A DNA stretch of 64,000 nucleotides from Anarhynchus alexandrinus (lineage: Eukaryota; Chordata; Aves; Charadriiformes; Charadriidae). The translations under genes and the position numbers were made by a program. Positions 1 to 12,282 of the stretch are shown here, one piece after another; the stretch's first letter is position 1; every line of letters begins with the position of its first letter. The stretch is taken from contig VUYV01000045.1 in assembly GCA_008711295.1 (NCBI GenBank), forward strand, positions 1,440,842 through 1,504,841, in the 5' to 3' direction. Under the pieces are notes generated by a model that did not search any database, was not told the DNA's origin, and saw only the letters and a list, made by a program, of their open reading frames with translations.

Positions 1-429
1 TATTTGAAAATATACTGAGGTCTTTTTAATATGTTTTCTGTAATTTGAGCTTATGCCTACTTATGTGTTATGAAAGTTCATTTTCTTCTTTCTAGCTTCC
101 ACATATGTATCTGTAGAAAAGGCTCCTTTCTTCTTTCCTCAGAACTCAATACAACCATTTCTTCTTTCTTTCTCCTTTGGTCTTACTCTCTAGACTTGTA
201 GTCACTATTCTTGCTCTCTTTCCATCTGGTTGGCATTCCTGAGCTGTTGCAGAACAAACTAGATGTACATTAGGAGGACCTACTAATGGAGCACAGCAGA
301 AGAGGTTCTTACTGAGAGTGTCTTATGTTTTACCTACAGAGCTCCTGTTTATATACTTGAGTATTTGCTTTTTTTTATAGCATCATAGCATTAAGTCTCT
401 CTCCAGTTATAGTCCATTGCAATGTCAAT

Positions 430-750
430 ATCTGTTTTGTATTTGTAGTCTTATCTTCCCTTAGGTCTTGCATTTCTTCTCATTGAATTGAATCCTGTTT
501 TTCCCACTACCCAGAGATAATTTTAATGCATATGTGTGTCCTCCAATGTGCTTGTAACCGTGTAGGTTGGTGCCACCTGTAAATTTAGCAAGTTTCTGTC
601 ATTTGTGCCACGAATGGATCACAGAAAATTGTGGAAAAGGTGAAAAGATAGCACCTTGAAAAACTCCAGTCAACCTGTTCATCCCTCTCCCCTCCTTCAG
701 TCTGACAGCAAATCCATAGCGTACTGCTTGTCTATATCTATACTAGTATG
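430..750 (-). mobile_element. Ancient CR1 LINE fragment (reverse-transcriptase C-terminal part)
   Basis: This is a highly diverged relic of the CR1 non-LTR retrotransposon, read on the minus strand. It covers the end of the reverse-transcriptase domain. At 563-592 the minus strand reads LAKFTGGTNL, which lines up with the family's LAKFADDTKL box. Both catalytic aspartates of the FADD motif have become glycines, so the copy is dead. The surrounding order also fits the family as I know it: a stretch corresponding to tightly spaced residues before the box, then the 'not-quite-last-resort' spacer with CCTTGAAAAACTCCA at about 652-666. The match stops abruptly near 750, where a different GC-richer block begins. 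The sub-family cannot be decided by eye; an old CR1 or L3-type element is likely. Confidence 0.6.
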
Positions 751-759
751 CAACCTGTA

Positions 760-2480
760 CTAAAAAAAAACAGGAAAGTCAACCCCAACTACAAGTTGTT
801 CAACCTGGACTCTGGCAAAAACTGCATTCCACAGACTTTGGGACTGTGCACTTACCGTCTGTCTTGAAAAATCTCGAAGCTCCTTGGGTTTTTGCCTCAT
901 CAGCTCCATATCATCCTTTCTCCAGTGCGTAAGGAAGGGATCCAGGCTTGGACTGGTCAATCCTGCTGAGCTCTTGGAGACAAGGTGCTGTCCATGTGCC
1001 TCAGTGAGCTCAGAAGTCTCTGCTGTGCCTGCTTGGCTGCTCATATCCAAAAAACCTTGATAGCCTCACTGACCCAGGGCTTGGCTGCCCAGTCCTGCCC
1101 AGCAACGGACAGTGCCAGCACTCACCAGAAGCTCCACATGTCCTGGTGCTTGGACATAGTCCTGGAAGTCACCCAATCACTCCTGATGGCTGAGCTTGTC
1201 ACCCAGACAATCAGCAGCTCAGCTAAACCAAGGACTTTGGCCCTTGCCTTTTGCTTGCTGCCTGTTGTGCAAGGGATGTTTACTGCCTGGAGGCCAGTGT
1301 CTGCAGGAGTGATATGCATGTGGAAAGAGCAGTGAGTGCACAACATCTGTGTGTGGAGGGCCACCTCTGAAGCCATCTTTGGAGACCTGATCCTGGCCAT
1401 CCAGAACCCAAGGTTCAGTTTCCAGAAGCTCATCCTTGTGTGGATGAGAGTTGCCAGTGTCGCTCTGAAGTCTTCCTCTCTTACCAGTCAGAGGCCAAGC
1501 ACTTTAGTGTCGACAAGTCACTAGTTGTGAGTAGGATCATGGAGGGTGTTACAGACATCATTACCCAGACTGTCCGTTCTCAATTAATCTGCTTTTCTAT
1601 AACGTTGTTGGAGCTGCGCACACATTTCCCATTCCTGTTTGATGTTCTTTGCAAGACCCCTGCAAGTATTTTGCTTGCAAAATCTTCCCCTTCACTTGTG
1701 CTAACATCTCTTGTGGCCTTTTGGGGAGGACTCATTGCCACCAAGGTAGCTATGCCTGCCCAGTGCCAGAGTTTCTGAACTCTCCATTCTCCATGAGCAA
1801 GGCAGGAATAACAATCTCTTCCTTTCCAAGGAAACTAGCCTTTGTAGAGTCTGAAAGCCATTCTGTACCTCAGAATAGCTTACCCTTTATGCTTCATGTG
1901 GCTATTTGTGACCAGCAGAGGCTTCCTGTTGCCTTCAGAGGGGCCCTGCAGGGTCTTGGTGGGATGTGCAGACCACAAGATAACAAACCCTGAGTGTCAG
2001 GCTGGAAGCCAGCACGGTCAGTGCCTGTGGGCATCTTTTCTGACTTGCATGGCTGGAGCAAGGGCACTGCTGAACCACTCCAGTGGTTGTAGTGGTTTTG
2101 GACATTTCAGCTACTGGCCTTCTGCCTTCTCTGTCACCAGGGTCCTTGAAAAGCAGAGAAGTGTGTGAAGAAACCTATCCTCAAATGGATATTGTCAAGC
2201 CTAGAGAGGACTGGTTGTCAACTGCAGCAGTGGATGGAATGTGGTGGTGGCTTAGAGGAGAAATGACACTAATTTCACACTGAATCTGTCTTTTACTCAT
2301 CAGATGAGGCCTGTGGGTGGATTCTGCTACAAGTTAGGGCAAGGGGGAAAAGACTGTGGTGCCTGGGAGGATTGCTTCATTCCTTTGCTATTCGAGAGCT
2401 GGCTGGCCTGTCAGCATAGAAGATGCCATAGAAGAAAGACATGGTCCAGAACTGGAGGCCAGTGACCCCACTCTCAGGTC
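760..2480. other. Unassigned GC-richer, coding-like block
   Basis: About 1.7 kb that is visibly richer in G and C than the flanks and holds several overlapping open stretches of 60-115 codons on both strands. No single frame stays open throughout, and I recognise no protein family in any frame. I see neither a poly-A tail nor clear target-site duplications. It could be a decayed gene or processed pseudogene, an exon cluster of a long non-coding RNA, or an old non-CR1 repeat. It directly abuts an old CR1 relic at its left edge. Confidence 0.35.
856..1433 (-). other. Candidate two-exon structure of unknown gene (possibly a pseudogene)
   Basis: On the minus strand an open stretch runs from about 1433 to 1126 and meets a perfect GTGAGT donor (1125-1120). 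An 89-base candidate intron ends in an AG at 1038-1037. The next stretch, 1036-856, ends at a perfect GTAAGT donor (855-850). Joining 1126 to 1036 keeps the frame: the split codon becomes TGC. The second piece ends on a whole codon (ACG). Its C-terminal part is charged and coding-like, including LTHWRKDDMELMRQKPKEL. The acceptor has only a weak pyrimidine tract. The first piece is closed upstream by a TAA near 1480 with no clear acceptor. I do not recognise the protein, and a chance structure or a pseudogene remains possible. Confidence 0.22.
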
Positions 2481-2545
2481 AAGGACTACATGCACTATTT
2501 TTTTGGCTGTATCTCTTGTTTTGATATATAGCATGCATAAATCTT

Positions 2546-2574
2546 ATGACATATGTACTCTTGACATATGTCAT
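2546..2574. repeat. Perfect 11-bp inverted repeat with 7-nt loop
   Basis: ATGACATATGT (2546-2556) and its exact reverse complement ACATATGTCAT (2564-2574) flank a 7-base loop. The core ACATATGT is itself a palindrome, so the arms are also partial direct repeats. It can form a hairpin or cruciform; no function can be read from it. Confidence 0.7.
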
Positions 2575-2724
2575 CTCTAATGTATTCATTTTACCACATC
2601 ACTGGGTCTTTTTCTCTCTTCCATCCTCCTGCATTTTAGCATATAATGCAAGGGGGGATGCAGCTAGAAATAAATTTTCCTTGCTTCTGTATGTCCTCCA
2701 CAATACAGGGAAGATGGCTGTTTT

Positions 2725-5700
2725 CTAGGGGGAACCAGGTTACCAGGTTACATTATTTCTAATAATGCTGTGATTGCATCCTTATATAAAGGAAAGGTCT
2801 GTTGTTGCACTTTAGCTTGAGAATTTTGGACTTGAGAGTGCACTGTCCCTGAAAACAGAATAAGACCTCCCCAGGCTAAAGAATATAAATCAGATGAAGA
2901 TGCTGCTGCATCTTCCTCCAAGTTTCCCCTATAGACACTGCAACAGAAACGAAGCTTCTTTGTAATACTTTCTGAAACTTCATACAGTTGCTGAAATGTT
3001 GTCCACATAATTATGCTGAGAGTTAATTTAAAAGGCCCCTGAGTTCTAAAAGAGTGACTTGAGGTAGGCCTCCTTTCTGTGACCACAAAAATACTGCCTG
3101 CAAAACCATGCCTAGGTGAGATTTCTGGGCACCCAAACTGATCAAAAGCAGTAAAAAGGTCTTTTTCATAAAGGAAGAATTGTTGGAAGAATCAACTGAA
3201 TGCACTGACAGAGTATCTGAAGAAGCTAGTCCTGCGTAGTGTAGGCAATGAGAAGGCAGCTGGTAAGGTACAATGGCATTTACACTATTATTTGTGTTGT
3301 TTCCTTGTGTAACTAAAACAATACTTTGATTTGAAAGCAGTTTCTAATCACCCTGTATGGTACTTCTTGCAGTTCATGTAGGAATCAGGTGCTCAAACGT
3401 CTTCTGATATTCTGGATAAAATCAACAGCTTCACAGGGTGCTGTAGCTCAAACAAAAGAATTGCAGACTTGCTCTACAGAAAAGATAAAAACAGGAGTCC
3501 TAAAACCAGAGATGGAGACGCTCTGCAACACCCTGCAAATCCCTAAGCTATGGTTTGCCCAGTGATGAGTACAGAAACCTCACAACTTATTAAGCCAGAA
3601 GTGCTTTCAGAAAAAGTTGCTCTCTTGGGTGTCTGAGTTTTAATCGATCTGGAGATGTTTCTTTCCTGTTTTTCTCCTTGGAAACTGAAATGCAGGTTTC
3701 AGCTGGTGGCCGTTCTCCTGAAAAGAAGTGATGCAACAGTGCTGTGCTTCTGCTTGAATGTGGATGAGGTCTTTTCTTAGTCTCCAGTAATACTTTACTA
3801 ACTACAAAAAAGCACCATGTCAGTTACACTTCTGCAGCATTACAGTGGTGCAAGATGAGCCTGTCTTTCTGTCCTTTACTCATCCATATGCCAGAATGCC
3901 TTTGTCTTATTTACAGGCTATGTAAGGTAAATCTTTGAAAAGGAGAGTAAAAATAGGAGTAAAAGAATTCTCTGGTAAGAGGATTTGATTGGATAGAGAC
4001 ATTTAAGAAAACTTTGAAATAGTATATAAGGAACATTCCTGTAATGCTTTATGTCAAAATGTTAAAACTAAAAAGAAAACTGACCAATAGATAGCTCAGT
4101 GAAAAAAAGCAATGGCATTTAAATGAAAAAAAGTAATCATTACTATATGGCTGTTTATTAAAAGACATGGAAATAAAGGCCTCTTTGTGACTAAATCCCA
4201 GTACGGATGTAAAAACAAACATATTTTTGGGTATTCATAAAAGAAATTTCATGAAAATCTGATTTTGTTTAATATACCACAATAAAAAATCATTGCCTAG
4301 TGTTAAAACATAATTGGAAACGGCAGTGATGTGTTTCCTTTTTATTGAAGGGCTTATTTCTGCAGAATTTTGCATGCAGTTCTTAGTAACCATTACATCT
4401 GTAATGGAATCAGTCAGCTTCTCTTCTGTCCCTGAGATGAGTCTTATCGTATTTATCAAAAGCTGGAGCTGGATAAACGATTGAATAAATGAATGAAATT
4501 TGCATTCATATAGTAACTTTCATCTGCACAGGACAGCAAGAAAGTTAGAAAGTAAAAAAAAAAAAGAATATTCTCTTTTCAAATTAAAAATAGTATCTTT
4601 GCTAAGCAATGAGTGGTGACTGATATTTATTATTTATTATTCCAGGAGGGGGAAGATAAGAACTCAGCTGAAAGAATTTGACTCAGAGAACATCCGATCA
4701 AAGAGCGGGGTTGATTATCTCTCATTCTGAAATGGAAAACAGTCTGTTCGCTGTGAAGTCAGTACTGCCAGCTAGCTTGTGTAGCCAATACAAATGGGGC
4801 ATTGCCTTAGGTGACCTTTTAACCTGCTGTGGTTATTAGTCATCTCACTTTGAAATTCATTTATTTTTCATAAGTTATGAAAAGAAGAGCAAGTCTCAGA
4901 AGGCTTAGGAGGAAAAACTAGTTCAGTCCCCTGTAGAGATATGCACAGATTTGGGGTTCAAATGATCCATTTAATGAGTGCGCTGGTATGGTTTTCACAA
5001 ACTACCCGAGGCTGGTTTGAATCTGGCTCCTGAAAGAGCCCAGATCTGGGAGCGGACATGGGGCTGCTCTCTGGTTTGGGGTCTGTCGAACCTGGGCACA
5101 TTGCAGAGCTCCTGGAACAGAGCAGAAAGGAAGCTCCAGAGAGGCTGCCAAATCTGCCAAACGGAGCCTCTTTCTTTCTTAAAGTCTGTTCGAAAACATC
5201 CTTGTCCGTATTCTCTCCAATGATACAGGGGTTTCTCTCTCAGCATCAGAAAAGAGTGGGTATAGACCACTCTCAAGAGGTACTCTCTCTCAGCAGGGCT
5301 TAGATGTCCAAAAACCTAAGCCACCCACATGTTCAATGAGAAAGAGAAATTATCCAATAGAACAATTATATTACATGTTATTTGGATTAATTTCATTGAC
5401 TAGCATAGATAAAAACTGCTGCTTACTACTGGATAGTTGTTTATAACAACTTTTATGCCCTTACTTTGAATAAAAGCCTCCTGATTCAGTTACAGGCCTA
5501 AAAAATTATAAAAATAGAAAAAAAAATAGCAGTGAGTACAACGAAGCAACATTGTTACTGATGTGCTGGCACATAATTATCTGTTAATTATTAAATTAAA
5601 TGTTTCTAAATGTACTATGTCAGATAACTTGCATGTAATGGTACTATAAGAATTGGAAAAAAGTTCTCTCTACTATAAATGCTGATTTTGAAACATATCT

Positions 5701-7100
5701 GTGCATCATGAAAACATGAGAGCTCTGGGAAAAAAGCTAGTGTCATGCAAATATTAATTGAGAGAGTAAATAGGAAAATCTGGTAATGTCAGACTATTTA
5801 TTCATATACTGATCCTCTGAAAGGTCTTGAAAGGATTTGGATTCAATCAGAAGAGAATTCAAAATTAGGGATAATTAATACCATATAATTAACAGCAGCC
5901 TTCACGAGTTTGTAAGCTTTTAAGGCTTTGTTGAACTATTTGTGTATCATCTGTTATGAGATCACAAATTTAGCTGATAAAACCAGCTGTGATGATATGT
6001 AGACACAGGTTTCTGAAACTCACTAATCTTAATATCAGTCAGGTGTAGCCAGGAATTTAAGATTTTAAATGCTTTGTTACTATCTGAAATAAAGCCAAAT
6101 TCTGAAATTCCCTTTGTGGAATGAAATTAACATTTTGTGCATAGTTGTAGAATTTGAAACCTTGCCTTCATTTAATGAGTGAAAAAGGAAAGTTCTTTTT
6201 GTGGAACAATTAATAGGATACTTTCTTTCAAAACCTTCAGTAGATATAATTTTTCTGTCACTAGTACTGAAAACTTGCATGGGTACCTTGAACTAAGTTT
6301 TGGGTTAGGGTGTTTTTGAGTGACTTTTAATTTCTGGACAAATTAGGATTTCTTCAAAGACCAGACTGTATTCCTATATTTGTGCAGTTTATTGTTTTAT
6401 GCAATGAGAAATCCCACTGACATTAATAACTTTATTTCCATAATGAGTTTCTACACAATAAGGGAGTGACGAATCAAACCTCTGATGTTGCAGATGAATG
6501 GGGATTCCCCATATCTAAAGAGCTGACAAAGTTTGACATTCTGCACTTATTTAGATCATCTAGATAGTCTGGATTTTGGTCTTGTAGTATGTCAGATACA
6601 TTCCCATTAAAGAGGTCCATATCTGCAAGACTGACAGAAGGAAGTCTAGAAAGAAATATATATATACATATTAATTGGATTATACTATTAAAGAAAGATT
6701 TCATTTTAGTCTCTTCCTCTTTTCTGCTGCTTAAAATCGATAATTTGAAGATATCAGGGCATGAGGTGAGGAAGTATCACAACCTGCATTTCCTGCAGAG
6801 TAAAACATAATGATTTAGACCTTTTACAGCTAGCTGATCATATTAAAAAGGCCTTATAAGCATTTACATGGAACTTCAATCTCTTTAAGTGAGTGACAAG
6901 TAACACCGAATTCCCTCAGCTGAAGTTCAGATAACTTTATCTGGAGAAACTCAGCAGAAGGTTTGTGGATTCTGTATCCCACTGCAAGTGTCTGCGCTGT
7001 GGGCCTAAGGCAACTGAATCCTGTAAAGCTCTGTCCCTAAATGGTTGAGGTATAGCTGAATTTGCTCCATGGGAAGATCTGACTTATCCACATACTTCTG
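2725..7100. other. Featureless AT-rich stretch
   Basis: No gene, recognisable repeat or RNA gene is visible. Short open frames here, such as those around 4978-5303, overlap one another on both strands and have no splice or start context that stands out. Around 4631-4645 there is a short TTATTATT run. Confidence 0.5.
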
Positions 7101-7134
7101 AGCACATGATTTCTTTGGTTCTCGTTGTCCCCAG

Positions 7135-7339
7135 TGCCTGTGTGATGCTGCCTTTTGAAATGTCAGAGGAAGGGTTGCATCAGTTCCCTACGTGTGGTCA
7201 GCTTTGTCGCTCTGTAAAAAACAGTGTCTGGGCAGCATATTATCCACTAAAAAAGAAAATAAGGCTTATTTCCATGTCGAACACACCATGCTACCAAGAT
7301 GAAATTACTGGTGTATTCTATGCAGTCCCCGATTCAAGG
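7135..7339 (+). other. Candidate coding exon, product unknown
   Basis: A pyrimidine-rich tract ending in CCCCAG (7129-7134) forms a good acceptor. A GTAAGA donor follows at 7340. The 205 bases between are fully open in one frame and encode a mixed, coding-like peptide with four cysteines, including the stretches FPTCGQLCRSVKN and PCYQDEITGVFYAVPDS. The open frame extends upstream of the acceptor to an ATG at 7106, whose first residues are hydrophobic, so a single-exon reading with a signal-like start also exists; it stops soon after the donor. I do not recognise the family and see no partner exon nearby, so this may be chance. Confidence 0.18.
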
Positions 7340-7345
7340 GTAAGA

Positions 7346-8600
7346 TATCACTGAGAGTTGAGTCAAAACTTTGCTGTTTCAGGATGAGGTAGCTTTGCAC
7401 AGATGCTCAGTTTGGTACTGCAAAGTTACTAATGTGTGGGTTATGGTCCAGCTGTACTATCACGTTCTGGAGTCAATTCCCAGTTAGCAGTCTCTCTGGT
7501 TCTTCCTCCGTCTCTTTCCCTGGCTTTATGTCTTAATCCTGGCTGATTACATTGGTTTTGTAAATAAAAGAATCACTTTTCCCTCATGCCTAAATCATTT
7601 TTTTATTTGCTCGTACAGTTGGTTGCAGTTCGGTGTGTTGTTACAGTTATTTCAGGGCTTGATGATGCCTACTTAGCTGTTTCTTGTGTCCTTGTGGGAG
7701 TTTTTATTGGTTTATTTATTTTTAATTACCTCGTGTGGCTTGTTAGCAACAGTGAAACTTGTGGAAGTTAAGAGTAAGAAAGAAGACATAAGATCTGACA
7801 TGGAAAGACATAATACTTAAAAGGTATAGCACTTAAAAGCAAGTCAAAAAACCTATAAAAAACATTTTGGCTAGTAATAAGGGCAAGATGTGTCTATATA
7901 TAATATCTGAAAGTGCAAGTTAAGAGAGCAGCATTGATGTTTAAAAATTAATAAATAAAAATGCATTAAACAACTTCTAGCCTCTAAGTGCTTGTTTATT
8001 GAAGTTTCTCTTGGTAATACTACTGCTTGTTTAGTATTTCACATTTGGTCATCATGCTTATTTATATGCCTTAGGAAAATCATGGAAATTTGCTCCTTTG
8101 AAATATAATCAGAAATTATTTGGAATATCCTGAAAATGGTTATTCCTAGTTTTAAAGTAGGACTTGAATAATGCTACTGTAGTCAATACACTAAGTCTTC
8201 AGTTTCCATGGGCATAAAATCTCAGGGTGCTTACTGGATTTCCTGTGGCAGAGGGAATTTTTCAATAAAGACTTAGCTAAACTTCAGAAAAGCTGTTAAG
8301 CCTAAGCAGAATTTGATCAGTATACCCTGCTCTTCTTCAGATATACTGTTTTCTGAAGAGTGTTGATTCACTTAAAGGATATGGTGAATATACTCTCATA
8401 AATGCAATAGTTGCGGCACTGACTCATCTAATTTTAAAGAAAGTTCACTTCAGCCTGTTTTAAGAAAAAAAATATTAAAATCTGTAAGTGAAGAACATCA
8501 TACGCAGTGTTGCTGATATAACTGGATGGTGCAATGACAAGTTTGAAGAATTGGGGCTGATGTCTGCTCAGACAGCCCGGCCTCCTCTTGAAATTCAGAA
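7346..8600. other. No gene seen
   Basis: AT-rich sequence. A T-rich stretch at 7586-7771 gives a very hydrophobic 61-residue open frame by composition alone. I see no repeat family or RNA gene. Confidence 0.45.
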
Positions 8601-8622
8601 GATGCTGTGATGCATCTTACAT

Positions 8623-8775
8623 TCATGCCTGAAACTGTCCCTGCAACTCAGGATTTGTGTCCCAGAACTCATATTTTTGCCTTTTTGCAAAATCAGTCCA
8701 GTTCTCAAAACCTGAGACTTGATGCATCATAAAAAGACAGAAAAGGATGACCAGGCAGAAGCTTCTGCTGTACAT
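8623..8775 (-). CDS. Possible small secreted peptide (50 codons), unknown
   Basis: This minus-strand frame starts at an ATG with A at -3, a fair Kozak context. It begins like a signal peptide: a short polar start (MYSRS), then a hydrophobic core (FCLVILFCLFMMH) and a small-residue cleavage-like site (QVSG). The predicted mature part begins near FENWTDFAKRQK, has one N-glycosylation sequon (NWT) and a KR pair, and ends in a stop after about 28 residues. The frame also continues upstream to another ATG at 8841. I know no family with this sequence. A T-rich antisense can produce such cores by chance, so the call is weak. Confidence 0.15.
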   Translation of the reverse strand: MYSRSFCLVILFCLFMMHQVSGFENWTDFAKRQKYEFWDTNPELQGQFQA

Positions 8776-9249
8776 CTTGTGTTCATGTGAAAGTAGGTGC
8801 TGGAGGCCTCTCTTCTGTTCAAAAATCAGCGTCTCCATCACATCCCCATTTATGTGTCTTCCCTACACACGCAAAAAGATTTCTCTTCTTCAGCTGTGGA
8901 GGATTTTCATGGCTCTGCTGATTCTGTTCTATTGACTTATCTCTAGATTAGCAACCATGGACAATTATTTTCTCCTATTGTACCTCTACAAGGTACCTGA
9001 AAAAATATTGACAGCTTCCAAAATGTCTCTGTTTGTGGACCCTCGAGATCTTATTTTACCGCTACTTAAAGCTGCTGAAGGCTTCCAGAGAAATTTTAGG
9101 CTTGCTGCTGTCATAAACTTTACTGAATGTTAGTAAACACTTCTTCCATGATTCTGACATCCCTGAGTTTGTGAAATCCATTTCTGATCCCATTTATAGT
9201 TTTCACATCAAAAACAACCTGGGAAAATCAGTTCTACTCTGTGATTATG

Positions 9250-9660
9250 CACATTATAAAACATACTTTTTCCTGATTGTTTTAAATCTCTCACCTTATA
9301 TTACCACCTGATTCCCTCAGTTATTTGATGTCAATAGTAATATCTTATTTTCCTTCTTCATTTGAATTGTAATTTTATATGCTGTTATCTTATGCCCCCT
9401 CAACTATTTTATTTCTTAAATGAAAAACCTGTTCAATCTCATCCGGCACAGAAGCCATTTTATACCTCTGATTATCCTTATTGAGCTTTTCTGTACATTT
9501 CTCTATCCATGATAACTTTTTGAAATTGAGATGACCAGAACTTTCGGCAATATTCAGCTACCGATTTAATCCTATTTCATGTATTTCACAACAGCTGTTG
9601 TCTCATTTAAATTGTGTGAGAATTTTAAATTGAAAAGTTGGCATCTGATGACTAACTGTT
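9250..9660 (-). mobile_element. Ancient CR1/L3-like LINE fragment
   Basis: The plus strand carries, in the expected order, motifs of an inverted old CR1-type 3' region: a TTAAATCTCTCACC-like stretch (about 9284), TTATGCCCCCTCAA (about 9390), AGCCATTTTATACCTCTGAT near 9452-9471, then GAGATGACCAGAACTTTCGG near 9528. The last corresponds to the well-conserved GTGACCAGAACTG segment of these elements. Divergence is high and small indels are many. The right edge fades out near 9660 and the left edge may lie further left. The assignment rests on remembered family consensus, not on a search. Confidence 0.5.
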
Positions 9661-11780
9661 CCATTAACAAGTCATTTATATCACCTGTCAGCACACAGAG
9701 ACATTAATATTAACAAGACAATGCCAGGGAGAGCTGTGTTACAAGTGAAAATCAAGTGAACTGAGACCTGCTGAAGGGTCTGTATTGGTGTATAGTTTTT
9801 ACTTCCATACAGAACAAATACGTCCAATTCACAGCATTCGGGAGAACAGGTGTGCACAGCCAGCAGGCTGTGGCTTTGGGTGGAACTGATCGGACCCAAA
9901 AATCAATATTTTTTGTGCTAATAGATTTTCAGTTGTTTTTCTTAGCTAACTGCTAAGCTTCACACAAAGCTATGTTAGTGTCACCAGGAAGGTAATAATA
10001 ACTTGGAACAAGAGATGAAGAATAAAAGAAAAAAACTAAGTCAATAGTCCAACAAAATAGTATACAGGACAAATCAAAGTCTAATTTCTTTTTAAATATG
10101 TTTGCAGTGCTTTGGTGCATCAAGTATTTAATTTTAACTGCCAATAGCATCTGTGACTGGACTTTTCTGAGAGACAAAATGAGACATTTTCCTAATGGCT
10201 AAGGGGAAGCACAAGAGACATAGAAAATAATATTATCTAGGCATAACATACAATAACACTGAAATATTTCTGTCTCAAATGTATAGCAAGACTTAAGCAG
10301 TTTAAAGAAACAAATGGACTGTAAGTATATGAAGGTTTATGTCTGAGATGTTGGCCTGTTTTGCCACATGAGCGTGAGATCAAACTGTGGAGCTCCCATC
10401 TAGCAGGATTTAGGGAATTTGCCATGTGGAGAGCCAAAACATGGAGCTCAGCGAGGGGTTAAGCTGCCTCTGGACCTGCTTACAGTGGAGTTTTCGTTGA
10501 GTATCACAGACGATGTGGGAGAACTGGCGTCTTGTTTCAGGTAAACAGTCACTTGCTCACAGACCTGATTGAGCCACTGAACCTGGACTGTAATTTGAAA
10601 AGTTAATGTATACATTTTGATGATTTGGAAATATTAATGAAGCAGATGAAGAGATCATGGATGAAAAAACAAAAGGTGAGAGGTTGTGGAAACGGAAGGA
10701 GATGGCATCTAGTGAAAACCCTGCCTATTGTATATGCTCTTACTTCATAATATACATTTCCATGCAATCCATAGTCAACAAAAATGTAGTGCTTCCTTTT
10801 TAATGCTCTTGCCAAATATAACTCTGCAAATCACTGTGTGTTGAAATATAAATGCTCACTACATTTATCTGCATATTTTTTAATTCATTTTATAATGTGA
10901 ATTGTATGCTTAGCATTCTTTAAATATAAATCAATTATCTCAACTGAGTTAATGTAACGTTGCAGCATGCAACAGACAACTACTGTACAAGGGAAAACAT
11001 TTTACAGGATGTTGTAAATATAACTACTCTGTGATAAAGATATCCATATGTCTAATTGGAGTAAGATAGCTCATGCTTTATGTTAAAAAATAAAGCTAAT
11101 GGGAAAAATAATAAAATTACTGTAACTCCCACGTATAAAATTTAAATACAGGACTGAATAGATGCAAAATGAATTCACAAAGCAATAATACAGTTTACTC
11201 CCAATGAACAATGCAGTATTTTTTTTTGAGGAAAAACATATTACTGCATGGCATTTAATTCATAGCGTAAATGAATGAGCCTTATGCTGTCAGAAACACT
11301 GTTGCTCCTAAGACTTAACAGTTTCCAAAGCATGCTGGAATTCAGGATGTAGATTACATCTATGCTGGCGGAAGCAGTTCTGTTTCTCTTTCTTGTATGT
11401 CTGGAAAACCTGTTAATCATATATATATTTGTTTCAGTTTGAAACACCTATTGTCATTGTTTGTATTGGCTTGAATGAGCGCTTTATTAGGGTAAGAGAG
11501 AGCTCATAGCCTTATAAACTGGGGACAATGCTGAAGCTTTTGTGCTTAGGCAGCTGGAGCCAAACACTTTAGCAGAAGCAGAAGAAACTGAGGTGAGTCC
11601 AACTTTGAAGCCAGTCATGCTTTGGGCAGGGTGCCGGACCAGGCTACCTTCCAACCTAGGGTATCTTGAGATTGTATGTTACATTGCTTATTTTCAGGAG
11701 GCACAGCTTTGGCAGCATGGGTAATGTCACTTGAGAATGGGAGAGGCAAATTCTGATCTAAAGAAATGCCTTAGTGCAGT

Positions 11781-11824
11781 GATAAAGTGTCTATAAGTGA
11801 CTATAAAATATAGACTCTGAAATA
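11781..11824 (+). repeat. 44-bp segment duplicated 0.5 kb downstream (copy 1)
   Basis: This 44-base segment, beginning GATAAAGTGTCTATAAGTGA, recurs at 12315-12358 with one visible base difference. The second copy starts directly after an N at 12313, which makes an assembly or read-chimera origin likely. Confidence 0.7.
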
Positions 11825-12282
11825 TGAATATAACAAGTAGGCAGAGGGTTGCTTTCATTCCACTTCTGTCATTCTGGGACACACTGCACAGCCATCCGAG
11901 AACCCATCGCCTTACAAATGCCCAACGGGTTCTTGATTGTGTTGATTCTGTTGTCACTCAGTGAGATCAAGGATGAGGGATTATGTCCTTCAGTGACATG
12001 AAGTTGCAACGTCATCAACCTTTTGTATTTCTGGACTCCATGGGCAGCCTGGCTGATGACAAGTAAAGGACAGATTGTCCATTAATGTCCATGCTAAGAT
12101 GCAGTTTTCAGGTGCTTTTAACTATAGCTGTACAGTAACTGATTTATGGGGTTTTTTTCTGGCAAGTGTTGGAAAAATTGTCATTAAAAAGTGTTCATCC
12201 TGGGTTAAATAAAAGGTTTGGCCTCAAATTCAGGTCTTCAATGCTTTCAAAGAAGCAGCAGAACATTTTTTAATTTTTTTAC

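Noticed and set aside
7586..7771. Hydrophobic 61-residue frame that looks like a membrane protein
   Set aside because: T-rich sequence encodes Phe, Leu, Val and Ile by composition; there is no supporting splice pair or conservation I can see.
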